Source of the DNA: Ctena decussata
Taxonomy: Eukaryota > Mollusca > Bivalvia > Lucinida > Lucinidae
NCBI GenBank assembly: GCA_963989385.1
Contig: OZ022506.1
Span: 5,497,415-5,561,414, forward strand
Reading direction: 5' to 3'
Length of the DNA: 64,000 bases
The notes under the pieces are model-generated. The model saw only the letters and a list, made by a program, of their open reading frames with translations. It had not been told where the DNA came from and made no database searches. A program made the position numbers and the translations under genes. This document shows positions 1-14,400 of this stretch, in pieces. Position 1 is the stretch's first letter, and each line of letters starts with the position of its first letter.

Positions 1-1350
1 GGTGAAATATAAATCGATCTTACACTGAAAAAGTCAAATATCCTCTATGTGGTTGCTATAGCAATAATGATGTATTGACTGTCATAATGGTTCTATATTT
101 CTTATTATGAATATGCAATATTCACTGAATGCTTGATTCTTGATGTCAAGTGACACTGTTCATTGTAGGTTGATAGGTACATCTCCCTGTTTTCCTGCCA
201 TTTCTGTAAAGGGAGACAAATTTTGTGACATCATGTTTGCTTCCGTAAATGACGAGACTTTTCTAAAAAGGAGTGTTCATTTACAGGCTTCCCTGAAAAA
301 TGTACCAAATCAGTTTAACACATGGCATCTGTTCACTTAAAGCTGAATTCATCCGTTCACATCCATGAGGCTGCATCTCTGAAGTATCAGGTACGTATTG
401 ATTGTGTATTACGATACAAAGATGTCCAGCTACCACCTCATTTATTGCAAAGATGTTACCTCAAGAATATAAGCATTCTCCAAATCAACACTGTTCCCCC
501 CTCCCCCACCCCTCCGCCTAAAAAAAACCCATACAAAACAAAAAAAAAAACACTGCCCAAAAAACACTGCCTAAGCCTGAATTAGCTTGCAAAGAAAGAA
601 ATCTTTGAGACTGCTTATCTGACCAGATTGGACAGATATTTCCGCTACCCCGTGTTTCTGCATTGCTTGATGCAAATGTCATTTTGTTGTGCCCTTCCTC
701 AAATATAAGCCGGTTCATGGTCAGACTGTTAAAGTCATTATTGTGTTCGTAGTTTGTATTCAGTAAAAAAGTATTTTATTCAAAAAATTCATTTATGGGT
801 AGGACGCCTAACTGAAACTGGAATTGTTTCCTTTACATGCCAATTTTGAAAGTTATAGTTTAAAGTTGTCAGAGAATAACACTGCTTATGTACCTTATTT
901 CACTACAAATGTATAAACATACAGTTTGTGGAAAGGCGATTTAATCGATTAAGACTACCAAATGTAATTTTTGGACGGTATTTGTAGTTTGATTCGGTAT
1001 GAAATTATTGTTGTAGCATCTGGAGGTTAAATTTCTTCCGCACTGTGGGGAAAATTCCTTTGTAAATACAGATATCTGCATTATACATGTGCTAACTTGG
1101 TTTAAACCCAAACGTATTGCCATAAGCATGCCGTTGATTTAAAATCGAACCGGCCTTGATCATTTATTTTATAAATACGTACTAGCTGATGTGACACGCG
1201 GTTTTGTTTTTTAGCTAAATATAATTAATGGCATTGTTAAATTATCAAACAAAATGATTCATGGATTTCAAAGTAAACTGCGTTTCACCTTGCACGAACG
1301 CCCTGAGACTGATGGGGCCGCTCTCATTCAATCTGTCTTTAAACAAGGTC
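1..1350. other. 5' flanking region of the small peptide gene, no gene seen
   Basis: AT-rich sequence with only short ORFs and no recognisable exon on either strand. It holds a purine/C-rich patch near 495-560 and the kB-like site listed separately. It lies directly upstream of the TATA box at 1362 and so probably contains the promoter-proximal region of the Cys-rich peptide gene. This is an inference from position. Confidence 0.4.
1048..1058 (+). promoter_or_regulatory. kB-like site upstream of the small peptide gene
   Basis: The sequence GGGAAAATTCC is nearly palindromic and fits the general NF-kB/Rel pattern of a G-run, an A/T centre and a C end. It lies about 380 bases upstream of the proposed ATG and about 310 upstream of the TATA box. 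Rel sites are common in promoters of invertebrate antimicrobial peptide genes, so the position is suggestive. One such match in over 1 kb can occur by chance. Confidence 0.3.
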
Positions 1351-1361
1351 GATGGTTAGTA

Positions 1362-1369
1362 TATATAAG
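1362..1369 (+). promoter_or_regulatory. TATA box of the small peptide gene
   Basis: The sequence TATATAAG lies 66-73 bases before the proposed start codon. A start site about 25-30 bases downstream (near 1390-1400) would give a 5' untranslated leader of 35-45 bases. It agrees with a short first exon that runs into a signal peptide. Confidence 0.55.
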
Positions 1370-1434
1370 TTCTTCACAATAAGATCAACATCGTTGGTTG
1401 GAGAAAACCTAATTTTGAAAATATACAAAGCAGA

Positions 1435-1486
1435 ATGTGCAAGGTTGTTTGTTTTCTGTTCGCACTTATGTGCTTAACGGCAGTAG
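1435..1486 (+). CDS. Exon 1: signal peptide of the small peptide gene
   Basis: The ATG at 1435 follows a short leader from the TATA box and opens 17 codons plus one base. They read M-C-K-V-V-C, a Phe/Leu/Ala/Met-rich core and T-A-V. The GTGAGT donor at 1487-1492 leaves phase 1, and the split codon becomes Gly, which gives A-V-G as the signal peptidase site. Three Cys lie inside the signal peptide. A split just at the signal peptide cleavage site is common in small secreted peptide genes. The exon is too short to stand out in a plain ORF scan. Confidence 0.6.
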
Positions 1487-4400
1487 GTGAGTAGTTTTCG
1501 CTTTCTTCCTTTTTAGCTCACCTGAGCCGAAGGCTCACAGGTGAGCTTATAGTATAGGCAGGCATCCGTCGTCCGTCGTACGTCGTCCGTCAACATTTTC
1601 AAACGACATTTCCTCTGAAACTACAAGGCCCATTGTAACCAAATTTCATATATAGCATCTATAGGCAGGGGGAACCAATAATACTGTTTTTATGCAAATC
1701 GCTTCAGAATTTTGGTTGCTATGGCAACTTAAAATTTCCATTGACTTGTATGGGAAAAATCGAAAATTTGCATTTATTGCTATGTCACTGCAGATATTTT
1801 GACAAAACTTTTACAAAATGTTTCTTGAGTAGTCCTCTATCAATCACATGAAATTAATGTCAATTGCACAATTTGGCTGGTTGCCATGGCAACCGAATGA
1901 TAAAAAATAGAAAAAATATTCAAAATCATCTCCTCAGAAACAATGCAACCAATAAAGCTCAAAATTCACAGAAAGGATCTTAGTACTGACTTCTATGTAA
2001 GTACTGTTTTGCTTGGCAATTGCTCTAGCAGTTTGGTTGCTATGGCAACTTAAAATTGCCATTGACTTATAATGGCAAAATGGAAAATTTGCATTTATTG
2101 CTATGTCACTGCAGATATTTTGACAAAACTTTTACAGAAATGTTCCTTGAGTAGTCCTCTATCAATCACATGAAATTTATGTAAATTGCACAATTGGGCT
2201 GGTTGTCATGGCAACCGAATATTTAAAAATAGAAAAGATATTCAAAAATTATTTTTGCAGAAACTATTTGGCCGATAAAGCGCAAACTTTACAGAACGGA
2301 TCTTTGTACAAGCCTGTATAGAATTACTGTTTTGCGTGGCAATTAGGTTGGTATGGCAACTTATAGATTCTATTGAAATATAATGGGAAAAATGGAAAGC
2401 TGCAATTTTTGCTATCTCCCTGAAGTTATTTTGGATTTTATATCCACAGAAATGTTGCTTGAGTAGTCCTCTATGATTCGTATTAATTTTGTCCAAATCG
2501 CCAAATTTAATTTATTGCCATGGAAATATTAAGGAAATATTTTTGAAAAAATATTCAAAAATCTTTTTCCTCAAAAACCATATAGGGGGATGAAGCTGAT
2601 TCTTTGTATACATGTTCATGACATTAGCCACTACCTAAATATTGTTTTTTATCATTGTTGCCCACATGGTTTCATTGCTATGGTATTTTAAAGTTTCCAT
2701 AGACTTGTATTGGGAAAAGTGCAAATTGGCATTTATTTCTGTGTTACTACAATATTTAGGCAAAAAGTTTTACAAACATGTTTTTTTTTATTGTAACTTC
2801 ATCAAACTTGCTAATATTAACTAGGACAAGCATAACAACTCAGTCAAAGTTGAAATTAGGCCAAATTGTACAATTGACTTTAGTGTTTCTTACTCTTGAG
2901 TGCTAAGGATGAATGGACTCAGGTGAGCTACAGGACCAATGGTCCTCTGGTTTCAGTACTCGTTTTAAATTCGAAACATAGTTGCCTGAAAACCAGCTGT
3001 TCATTGCCTAATTAATAACTTATAGAAAAATGCCTTACTGAGTTGAGTTTTACGGCCCAGCCACACTATTAAGGCCATATCAAAAGCGATTTGTTAAGAT
3101 CGAATCGCCGTAAAGGAAGCCAAGGCCTTCCCAGGAAAATGCCAGTTTCTAGGCAGGCTTAGACTAGAACTCCTTAGCGGTTACAAGGAATACTCTCTTT
3201 AGCAACTGACAACTATCCCGCCACCTAGAACTCTTAAGTGGCTACTGGAAACACTCTCGTCAGTAACTGACAACTGACCCATCTAGAAATCCTAAGCGGT
3301 TACCTGGAATACATTCGCCAGTAACTGACCACTGTCCCGCCTAGAACTCCTAAGCGGTAACTTGGAATACTTTTGCCAGTAGATGACAACTGTCCCACCT
3401 AGAAATTCAAAGCGGTTACCAGGGTTACTTTGGCTAGTAACTGACAACTCTCTCAATTAGAACTCCAAAGCGGTAACCAGACATACTCCCGTCAGAAACT
3501 GACAAATGTCCTACCTAGAACTCCTAGGCGGTTACCAGGAATACTCTCGCCAGTAACTGGAAACTGTCCCGCCTAAAACTCTTAAGCTGTAACCAGGATT
3601 ACGTTCGCCAGTAACTGACATTTTCCAACGTAGAACTCTCAAGCGGTTACCAGGAGTACTCTCGCCAGTAACTGACAACTGTCCAACTTAGACTCCTAAG
3701 CAGTTATTCCCGACATTAACAGACAACTGTCCCACCTAAAAACTCCTAAATGGTTAACAGGAATACTCTTGCAAGTCCCTGACAACTGTCCCATCTAGAA
3801 CTCCTAAGCGGTTATCTAGAATACTCTCGCAAGTAATTGACAACCCTCCCACCTAGAAGTCCTAAGCGGTTACCAGGAATACTCTCGCCAGTAACTGACA
3901 ACCCTCCGACCATGGAGTCCTAAGCGGTAACCAGGGATACTCTCGTCATAAAATGACAAATGTTTCACCTAGAATCCTTAAGCGTTTACCAGAAATACTC
4001 TTGCCAGGAACTGGCAACTGTCCCACCTAGAAATCCTAGGCGCTTACCAGGAATTCCCTCGTCAGTAACTGACAACTATCCCACGTAGAACTCCTAATCG
4101 GTTACCAGGAATACTCTCCCCAGTACTGAAAATTTTCCACTTAGAACTCTTAACCGGTTACCATGAATACTCTCGTCAGAAACTGACAAAGGAATACTCT
4201 CCCTAGTAACTGACAACTCTCCCACCTACAAGACATAAGCGATAACCAGGAATACTCTCGTCAGAAACTGACAAATGTCCCACCTAGAACTCTTAAGCGG
4301 TTACCAGGAATACTCTCGCCAGAAACTGGCAACTGTCCTGCCTAGAACTCCTAAGCGGCTACCAGGAATTCTCCCGCCAATAACTGATAACTGTTCAACC

Positions 4401-5372
4401 TAGAATTCTGAACCGGTTACCAGGAAAACTCTCGCCAGTAACTGACCACTTCCCTCCTAGAACTCCTAAGCGGTTATCTGGAATACTCTCGAGATTTGAC
4501 CCTAATGCCATAGAAAGCAAATATTCGCAAAATTATCTCATGATTAACATCATCAAAATCGTTTTGAGGTAAAAAAATATTGGCCCAACAATCCTCTCCT
4601 TATTGTTATGCTTAAGACAATCAATTATCAATTTAATCAGTGCAGTTTTCGAAAACCTGACTTAGCTTGGTGTCAAAGCATGTACTTGTTTAAATAAGCA
4701 AAAAAGTGATTGGTGACGTGCTGTTTTAGTTACTTTGGACACATTTGGTAAAATCGGTATCGACCTGTAATTTGATGGATCATCGGGTAGGCCATCTTTA
4801 TGAATAGGAAAGATTGTTGCCTGTTTGAAAACATCGGGAAGCACTCCATTAGGCAGACTAATATTTATCATCTGCAGAAGGGACCGTGACAACACGTCTG
4901 TACATCATCTAAAGTGGTCCTAGCATTTAAACTGGTCCTGGCATCTATTTTGGTCTTAACAACCCTCTACATTGGTCCCGGCTGGCTTCTATTATGGTGC
5001 TATAAGCAGTCTTAAAATGATCCGGAGCGCTTAACGTAAATGAGCCGCGACGCGAGAAAACCAACAATGTGGTTGTGCGCCCAGCGAAGACTCAGATCAG
5101 CCTGGACATCTGTCTAGGCTGAGCAGACTCTTCGCTAAGCACTTACAGGGTAGCTAAAGGTCTAAGCTACCTGTATGCGGACAGCGAAGACTCTGATCAG
5201 ACTGGGCGGACGCCCAGGCTGATCTGAGTCTGCGCTGGGCGCACAACCACATTGTTGGTTTTGTCGTGTCGCGGCTCAAATATATTAAAAGCTAATAGTT
5301 TTTCTGCTAAACACTGCTTCTCCCGATTTTATATTCATAGCCTCTTCACACGCCATTTTAAATATATTTCTC

Positions 5373-5436
<64 letters not shown>

Positions 5437-8400
5437 GGGGGGGGCTAGTTTACACCCCCGCCCCTCTTCCTACGCCTATGTCGTTTCATTTTCAATATCG
5501 AAAGCCTATGCTCGTGTATAGAAAATTGAAATTCCAGGAAGTTCTGAGACAGCTCCAGGTATCTCACCTCGTGCTCTTGCCAACCATCTCCGGCCGCATC
5601 GAGTCGAAAACAGTTCGCATTTAGCGCGCGCGGGTATAATAGCATGTAAGTGAGTATGAAACATGTTCTATCACTGAATCGAATGTGCAACATATACAAT
5701 AAATGGTATCAGGAACCTAGCTCCTTCGTTCTTTATCGCACCTTCGTCAAAAAGACATTTATTCACCAGGAGTGAGCATCTCATTCAGATCAGAGCCTTC
5801 TCTGTCCATGTAAGGAACATTGAATTCTTACAATCTCATTGAGCCTCTGAGCAAGACCGGTCAGAGTGAACGAATGCCCATGGTGATTTGAGTTTTGCTT
5901 AGAAATTGCAGCGGAGGGAAAGTCCACTTCATGTATGAGGGACTATAGGTTATTTTCTGGGGAGATTTTTTCTACCGACATTTTTTTTGCAGAAATTTCT
6001 ACTTCCAGAAAATCATCGATTTTCCCACGCGTTTGGGGAGTGGCCAGGGGGGCGGGGATGGGAGATGCGGTAAAGAATGGGTATTTCATAGGCGCCTGAG
6101 ACTAGACTCCAACAATAAATAAAATCGGAAACTGAACCAGACTATATGGTTTCCAGCGACAAAGGAAATAAACGGATCTCCAGTATATCAAGCAATTAAA
6201 ATACGAAAACACATATGAGCCGCGACACGAGAAAACCAACAATGTGGTTGTGCGCCCTGTACAGACTCAGATCAGCCTGGGCAGCTGCTCAGTTTGATCA
6301 GATTCTTTGTTAAGAGCTCAAATGGTAGCTAAGGGTCTAAGCTACCTCCATGCAGACAGCGAAGACTCTGATCAGACTGGGCGGATGCCCAGGCTGATCT
6401 GAGTCTGCGCTGTCCGCACAACCACTTTGTTGGTTTTGTCACGTCGCGGCTCATATTAAACTATCATACCTTATCTTATTCAACCGAACCTACGCAAAAT
6501 AACACCAGAAAAACAATTAAATTCTTCGCCATCATGCTACTTTGAAGTTAACAAAGAACAAAAAACGGAAATAAAGAGGGAGAGGATGGTAATCTGTGTG
6601 ACATATACCTGACAAGCATTTCTGTATGTCATTTTGTTTACTCTGAAATATCAAGGCAAGGGCCTACTGTGCTTGCAGTAGGTGCGGATGGGGGTTGTTT
6701 GCAACTTTTCGCTCGTCCATCATTTCTCTTTACGACCCGTTAAAGACTGAAAGATTGTCTCAAAAGACCGTTAAACCCAAAACAATCACCACCCGCGACC
6801 CCCCTCCCCCCCAATCCCCCCCCCCTCCCCGAAAAAAAGGACTGCGAATATTCTTGAGCATTGCTGGCTAATAATAAAATAACTTGACACAGCTGTCTTC
6901 AACAACTAGTTTGTGTGAAGTTTTATAAAACTATGCCAGCAGAAAATTTCTCTTTGGGTGTCAGACCAAGCGAAATTCAAATCAGACTGCTCAGCTTCTT
7001 AGGTTAGCTGGAGTCTGCAATTTCGTTTTTAGCAACCGTAGGTACCACGCTATCTAAACAGCGAACAAAAAAAAAAACACGTGCTGATCAGATCAGCCGG
7101 TGCGCAAGCGCAAGTTGATCTGCCATCTTTGTTTTCGGATATGACATAAGACAGGTTTGCTTATGACAAGACTCATTATTTTTATGTTGTACATGTATGT
7201 CGTAACAACATTTCATTTTCCTTTATGTCTGTATGTTTTAAATATTATGCATACAAAAATGAAGCAAAAACGAAGCATATATAATTACCGATTTATACAA
7301 TAAATTCAGTTTTATAACAAAATAAACCCGTCGCATGTCAAAACAAACAAAATGATGTGTACTTCTACCGAGACTCCGATCAGCCAGGCCAGCTGCCTAG
7401 AGTCTTCGCTGTGCGTTCAAAAGGACACGATGTTCCTTCGTGTGGACAGCGAAGACTGATCACACTGGGCGCATGTCCAGGCTGATCGGAAGCTTTGCTA
7501 GATTCTTAAATTTACATTTCAGCTCCTGTTATCTCAAACTATTGATATCTCAAAGTAGGTTTTCTGGGCCCAGAAAATTTACTTTGAGGTATCAGAAGTT
7601 TGAGATAGACTTCAACACATTACTCATAGCAATGACAAATTATTCGTAGAAGGCACTACTATGCATTGTCATCAGGTATATCACTGAGATCATTTTAGAG
7701 GCTGCTTATCCCATCATAACAGAGGCCAGCCGGGACCCGTTTAGAGGCTGTTCAGGACCAAAAACAGAGGCCAGGACCAGTATAGATGCAGGACCACTTA
7801 AGATGATGTACACACGTCTGAAGCGAGCTTAGGATTCCGTCTAAACCTCTGGAGATATAAGGATCAAAAGATACTGATATGGATTTCAGTTAACCAAGAT
7901 TCGAAGGTGGAACCTGAATTCAGGACTATATGAACCACATCATGAGAGTAAAAGGGACATAACTGGGAAAAGAAAAACATCCACAGATCAGACTTTAGTG
8001 TTCACTGATTAGATAGTATAATATCACTATATCTCTATATACGAAATTTTAAGGCCATAGTTTAACTACGAGGGTTGGTCCAGAAGTAATGTCACTGCAG
8101 CTATAAAATCATGTAGAATAAAGGGAGACCAATAAAATTTCGTATCCAGGTACCATAATCTATTTGCATTATGGGCTGAAAATGTCATAGAAATACAGTG
8201 CACTGTAATTGAGATATCGAGATAGACAGAAGGCATGGTAACGAAACGCGCCGCACGTCAATGACGTTGTTGACGCACCAGACGAAATTTCGATATTGTG
8301 TCATGTCATAAGTAGCATATTCGCTGTTCCAGCATAGTACTAATGTCTTTTCACCCATGTTTATCTCATCTTTAATATTACTTGAAGGGCCCGGCATCTC

Positions 8401-11400
8401 AATTTCAAGAATTTTACACAATATTCGAATTTCAGAGCATTGATCTTCATATATGGGGTCCAAACAAGAGTGACGTTTTTGTCTGACATTGCACATAAAA
8501 GGTCTTCCCGTTTTCAGACTATCCTCTAGCGACTCATCTGCACGCGTATCGCGCTGATTGCAGCTTTAAACAAGCCTCATAATAACTGCTTTTTCACCGA
8601 GAGTCTCAATGGTGATATTCAAAATTCGAGGCAAAACCGCACATATCAGCTGACGCGTTTTTGTTAGAAATCAGCATTTTTACCCTCGGCAGTAACAAGC
8701 ATTAGCGCTAGCTAGCAAACTTCAAACTGCAGTGACGAAATTAAAATTTCAACAGTGGGTGACAGAAATTTATTTCGTCATCGTATCAAAGTTTCATCTG
8801 ATTTGGCGCGTTAGTTTGATTTTGATATGTGATTGCCTTTGAAAATTATGATCATGTAATTAACGTTATTCTGACGTGCGGCGCGATGGCGTTGGTTGCA
8901 TACTTTGAACGTCTATATAATTGGAAAGAAAAAAAATCCAATTATATATTTATTCTGTAAATCAGAACTGAATTACATTGCCGCTTGATATGATTTTTAT
9001 AATAATGCTACGATGAATAAGCGCGCAGTGGACACAGTGACGTCACTTCTGGATCAACCCTTGTATTTTTAGACATCTTGCTAACAAGATAGTCATCTCG
9101 TTTTAATAAAAGGGGCATTATTCTAAAAAGGGGCATAATGTGAAAAGAAAAAAATACGCGTCAGCTAACTTTCCGTGAGAAATCCATATATGAAATTTCA
9201 AAACCCTATTCCAAGTGGTTCTTGGAACTCAGTAGCTGCATAATGTATTGCACAGCAGGGGGGGGGGGGACTCCGTAATTAATTAATGCAGAGTTATCTA
9301 ACCTGTACTTAAGTAGTTAACACATCAAGAACTACTACTTTGCTTAAAATAAGCTTCCCAGCTCAAGCGAATCAAAAGTTGGAAAAATGCCAAATTCAAA
9401 CAAGGGCCATAACGCCACAAATATTTTACGGAATTCTCCCAAAAGTTAATCAAATACTCTACTCCTCATATCCAATCAGGATATTAAATATCAAGGCCAT
9501 AGCTTAAATTCTCTTTGAAATATTTTACTAACAAGATAGTCATATCATTTTTCTAAAAAGGGCATAATTCCGAAAACGGGACATAACTGGGAAAAGAAAA
9601 ATACGTGTCAGCTAATTTTCCATGACGAATCTATATATGAAATTCCAAAACCATAGCTAGCAGGGTTCCAAAGTTACAGCAAGCAAGGAAAGTGTGACGC
9701 ATGCACACTCGCACGCACGGGCGGACAAGCCAAAAGCAATATGCCCCACCAAGATTTTCAAAGTTGGGGGCATAAAAAGGGGCTTTCCCTTTGATGTTGG
9801 GGATAGGGTTTGGGATCTGATTCAGTCAGTTCCTGAAGTGTAGTTACTCTTTAAATTTGCAATACACAGTTTGATTTTCTAGTCTAGGTGCTTCATTTAA
9901 GCACCTTTTCAAAATGCTGCTTTAGTTTATAGGAATTCTGTTACGCGGATCGTTCAGAAAATTCTACTAGTGGCTTCTCAATCTTATTCAGGGACATGCT
10001 TGCGAAACATAGTTTATCATATGACGTTGCTGTTATTTAAGAATTGAAATTCGATTTTTGAGCGTTCATCGTGTGATGAAGCCAGTGGGCGGTGCTAAAA
10101 CGCCATGAAGCGCAAACCTCTTCTTGTAGAATTTTAGCGACGACCACTGGCTTCATCGCACGATGAACGCTGAAAATTCAAATTTTTATTTTTATATCTA
10201 CACTTTATTTGTGAACCTCTCTGTGCTGTTTTCGTGATAATTTGGTGTAGAATAGGCAAAATATGGGTCGAAGAAAAGTCAGTAACGACGTGTTCGACCA
10301 TAACGTTAAACAGCCGTCGCGCTGAAACGTCAGTCGAACGTTACAAGAACCAATCAAGACGTTTGTTTACATAAGCCGTCGCTTGACGACAACGTCACAT
10401 GATCAATTTTCCTTCATCGGTGTATGAAGCTAGTTGCTCTAAAGGGTTCACCTATGGGAAGCCAGTGGCAAGTGTAAATATACTCCTCGCCAAAAGTTTA
10501 GCATATATTTTAAATGAATGTACCAAGATCGTTAGAAATCATAATTACTTTGGTTTAAACAATATTTTATTAATCAATTCACATTATATAATTTACAATC
10601 TCAAGTATCAGGATCTGACAGTAAGCTATAAGCTTATAGTGGTCATCTCCTGAATTACTTTAATTACTTTAATCTCAAGTTTCAGTTTTAAGATAAAAGC
10701 ATTCTTTCATCAACACCAGGGCTTAAGCATTGCAAAAACGCCAAATCAAAATTGATTTGCGCAAGCACTGCACAAAGGAGCACAAAATGAATCCCACCGA
10801 AATTAACGTTTTCGAGAGAAAATAATGTTTCGTTTCATGGTAGTGAAAGCAGTAATTTCGTATTCGCCTAAAACATTTAGCATTACTAAACGTTTAAATG
10901 ATGTAAAAGAAAAGTCACTCACAGCGCATTACAATTTTTTTTCCTTCCCAAATTGTGTTTTTTGGGGACATGTATGTCCGCGCTCGCCCTGTGCAGTTGT
11001 TACACCAATTCAAACGAAAGTTTCTAATTCAAGGTATTGAATCATTGGTGTTGATGATAGAATACACTAACTTCCACAGAAAGTCAGATTTCAACATCTT
11101 ATTTTTGTTTTCACATTATGCTGAATTTTTGGCGAGGAGTATATTTAGTGGATAACGTCGAGTCAAAAATCATATGACCACACGTTTAATAACATTTTGG
11201 GGCGTACACGTCATATCATTGACAACGTCAATGTCAACAACGCGTTTTCTTATTGAAATAATATTCGGTTTGAAAGCGTTAAAACCTCAATTAAAGGGTC
11301 ATATGATAAACGGAATCTTACACTCGTGATAAACGGAATCTTACACTCGTGATCATTTCATATGAAAGGGGGGGGGGGGGGTATCAATAAGGTGGGTTAT

Positions 11401-14400
11401 ATATATTATGCCCCACGCCCCCGCCACTAAAGGTGAGGGAATACATATTGGCTTCAGTGCGGATCTCGTTGGCATCTGCATTTGTGTATGTGTCACATAT
11501 TAATCCTTCTATGACCTTGGAAACAAGGTCAAGGTCATCAAAATCTGACCGTGACCTTGTTTCCAAGGTCAAAGAAGGACTTCATATGTGACACAGACAC
11601 AGATGCAGACGCAAAGGAGATCCGAACTGAAGCCAATATGTATTCCCTCACCTTTAGTGGCGGGGGTGTAGGGCATAATATAGCAGTTAAAGTAGTAATT
11701 TGACCAAAGGTTCGTAATTCTAGGTCAAAATTAAATGAAAAACCATCTTCCAAGCAAGTTTATGTGTTCAGTCGACCATGAAAACTAGGCCATTGTGAAA
11801 TTCTGGTCTCATCATCCGAATGTCCTATAGGTGCTTCCTTGACATGAGTTTGATGACAACTGGTCTGTTTATTTAACAATAAGGCCAAGAAATATTGAAA
11901 ATTGAGGACAAAAATATAAAAAAATGCTGAATGTCAAAGGAAGTCTTTTTTGACAACATATGTTCAAATTAAACCAAATAAAATAATATGGAAATATAGT
12001 TTAGATGTTCTGTTAATCATTTTATCAAATCCTGTCTGTCTGCTGTACCCTTACACCAAATGAGAATGTTTTTACAAGACAGGCTAAAACCATGTTGGAT
12101 TACCCCACCCACTTCTGTGGACCCATAGCTCAGTAAGTAGGGCTTTCCGACCAAAGTCACATATGGTCCAATAAACTAGGCACATTGGAGTATACCATCA
12201 GTTAATAAAAAGAAACTTTGGTAGGATGCAGAAAACCCACCTTATTGATATCCCCCCCCCCTCACCTTTATAAAACTCGCCAAAAGCTGGTTCACCCCGT
12301 CCAATCGAAACACCGGTTACACGGTCAAAACTCCGGATAAACGTTAAAGTAACACCGGTTAACGGCTGATTCGCGCACATAATATTATGGCGGCGCCCAT
12401 ACCAGGTCAGGATTTTGCTGTGTCTTTGCTTGCAAATAAACTTTTCCTCCGAGATCTAAAGTGAAATCGACGGAGAAATGATTTGTCTCTTAATGTGTGC
12501 TTCGATGCAGAGTGATTTACATCTGATTTCTTCAAACATTCGATCCGGAGTTGGTGCAATAGTTTCGGCCATGGACACTTAGCCGATTTTTCTGCAAACC
12601 GTTCGTACTTTTGAAAATATGCAGAGCTTATGAACGATTGAGATGCTTTCGACGAATTTTTGGGTACATTTGATGGTAATTTTACCATTTATAATAAAAA
12701 GGTGAGTTGAAAACGCCATTTAAGAATATCAAGATCAAAATAAGAAATAACACCGGACAAAAAGGTGCAAGAAATCGTTTTCTAGCCAGCTGCAGAATCA
12801 TGAAGAGCCTAGTTAAGCCATCTAAATCATAGGATACTCCACGCCCATTCTCCTCCAGAAAGCAGAACTCGCCGTTTGAGAAGTAAACAAGAATAGCGAA
12901 TCAATTTGCTCCTATGAGAGAAAAGTTTTCTCTATTTTTTATTTATTTTTATTTTATTTATACATTGTTTTGAGAGGGTAACACAATTACTTGTTAGCTA
13001 TTCTACCTTGTGACCCTCTATAGCGCTTAAAGTTAAAGATTGCTTCTAGGGGAGGTAAAATGGCACATATGGGTTTTTTCCCCGCCCCTCCCTCCCCCCC
13101 CCCTTCCCCTGGAAATGCACACATTCATCTTCTACTAATCTGTGCAAATACCCATAGGTAAAAAGATAGGCAATGATTAGGAATTAACACAATCCAATCC
13201 CACATTAAGCTGTCAAAACCAATAGGGAAAGAAGCACATACACACAGAAATTGACACAAGTTTACGAAAGACACACACAGTACACCGAATGAGCAGCTCT
13301 TTCCCACAGAGATGGTCATTCAGCTACCCCAATAACAGCATCAACATCTATGTTTACTTATTTTTTTTATTTTAATTGCAAAACAAAACAGAACAGAAGG
13401 CAGATTGGGCAGCAATACAGGTGACCAAACCGCCAGAGACCATAGACAAGCGGATACAGCACAATATAACATCAAGGAACCGCAACAGAAGTACCGCGTT
13501 GGAACGGTCAGCTAAATATTACTGGTGTGTGCGTGTTTTTTTTTGTGTGTGTGCGTGGGGGGCGGGGGGGGGGGGGGGGGCTCAAAATAAGCTTTACTGA
13601 ACCCAGACCTCGCCCTTCGTTTCCACCCTACAGAAACCTTAAACTATTATTAAAGAGCCTTTCCCGTTTTCATCTAAGGACAAGTCTGATAGTTCTGTCA
13701 GGGTATGCTTTTTTAAAATGCTAGCAGACAATGTAGACCCTGTCAGAATGATCTCTAGGAGCAGTCTGCTCTGGGTCTACAGTTTCGATCCACTGTTCTT
13801 TCTGAATATTCACAGGTTTGCTATATCATAGTTAAAGCCATAAAAAAGTTTCTAGGGGTAAATGGTATACTTTAGGGAAAGCTATTCGACCATTTTCTAT
13901 TTTGCCTCCCATCTCAGGCTTAACTCGTTAGGTAAAGAAGTTGCTCCTTTGAAATAAAATTTTCTTCCTTCTGAGTAGAACCGTTTTAAAAGGATTTCTT
14001 AGTCAAGAGAAGCAAACAGGTAGACATAAAAGTGGTTTCCCTTTGTAGAAACGGTTGGAAGAATATGGAGGTGTATCCCTTCACCATAAGTCACTCCCAG
14101 ACCAGCCAGTATACATGCAAACTAGTTAAGAAATGCACACACTGCCTATACAATATTTCATCCTTATACAGTTTAAGATGCATAATTTCACAACCATGGT
14201 CTTTTGCCTTTATTACAATGGGAAAACATTTTAGTGACTTCCTGTTAAGTTCTCTGGGTGATGAAGCCCTTCAGAAATGGGGTCTACCCTTAAACGAAAG
14301 AATTCAATTTGCTTATTTGCTCCTAGAGGAACATACCAACATATCGTTTCTTTTAAATGAAAATAAGTGGTAGAGTGCCCCCCCCCCCCCCCCCCCCACA

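Noticed and set aside
3160..4492. CRISPR-like array
   Set aside because: The whole 59-bp unit repeats, with no alternation of constant repeats and unique spacers, and the context is a metazoan intron.
5252..5624. Cys-Val repeat ORFs
   Set aside because: Direct translations of a (TG)n microsatellite.
11384..11753. 71-codon ORF conserved between 11538-11753 and 32435-32650
   Set aside because: Conservation is that of the whole K MITE, including its non-coding parts.
14032..14373. 113-codon + strand ORF as a gene
   Set aside because: Similar degraded text recurs near 39720 and 61105, so it looks like a dispersed repeat.
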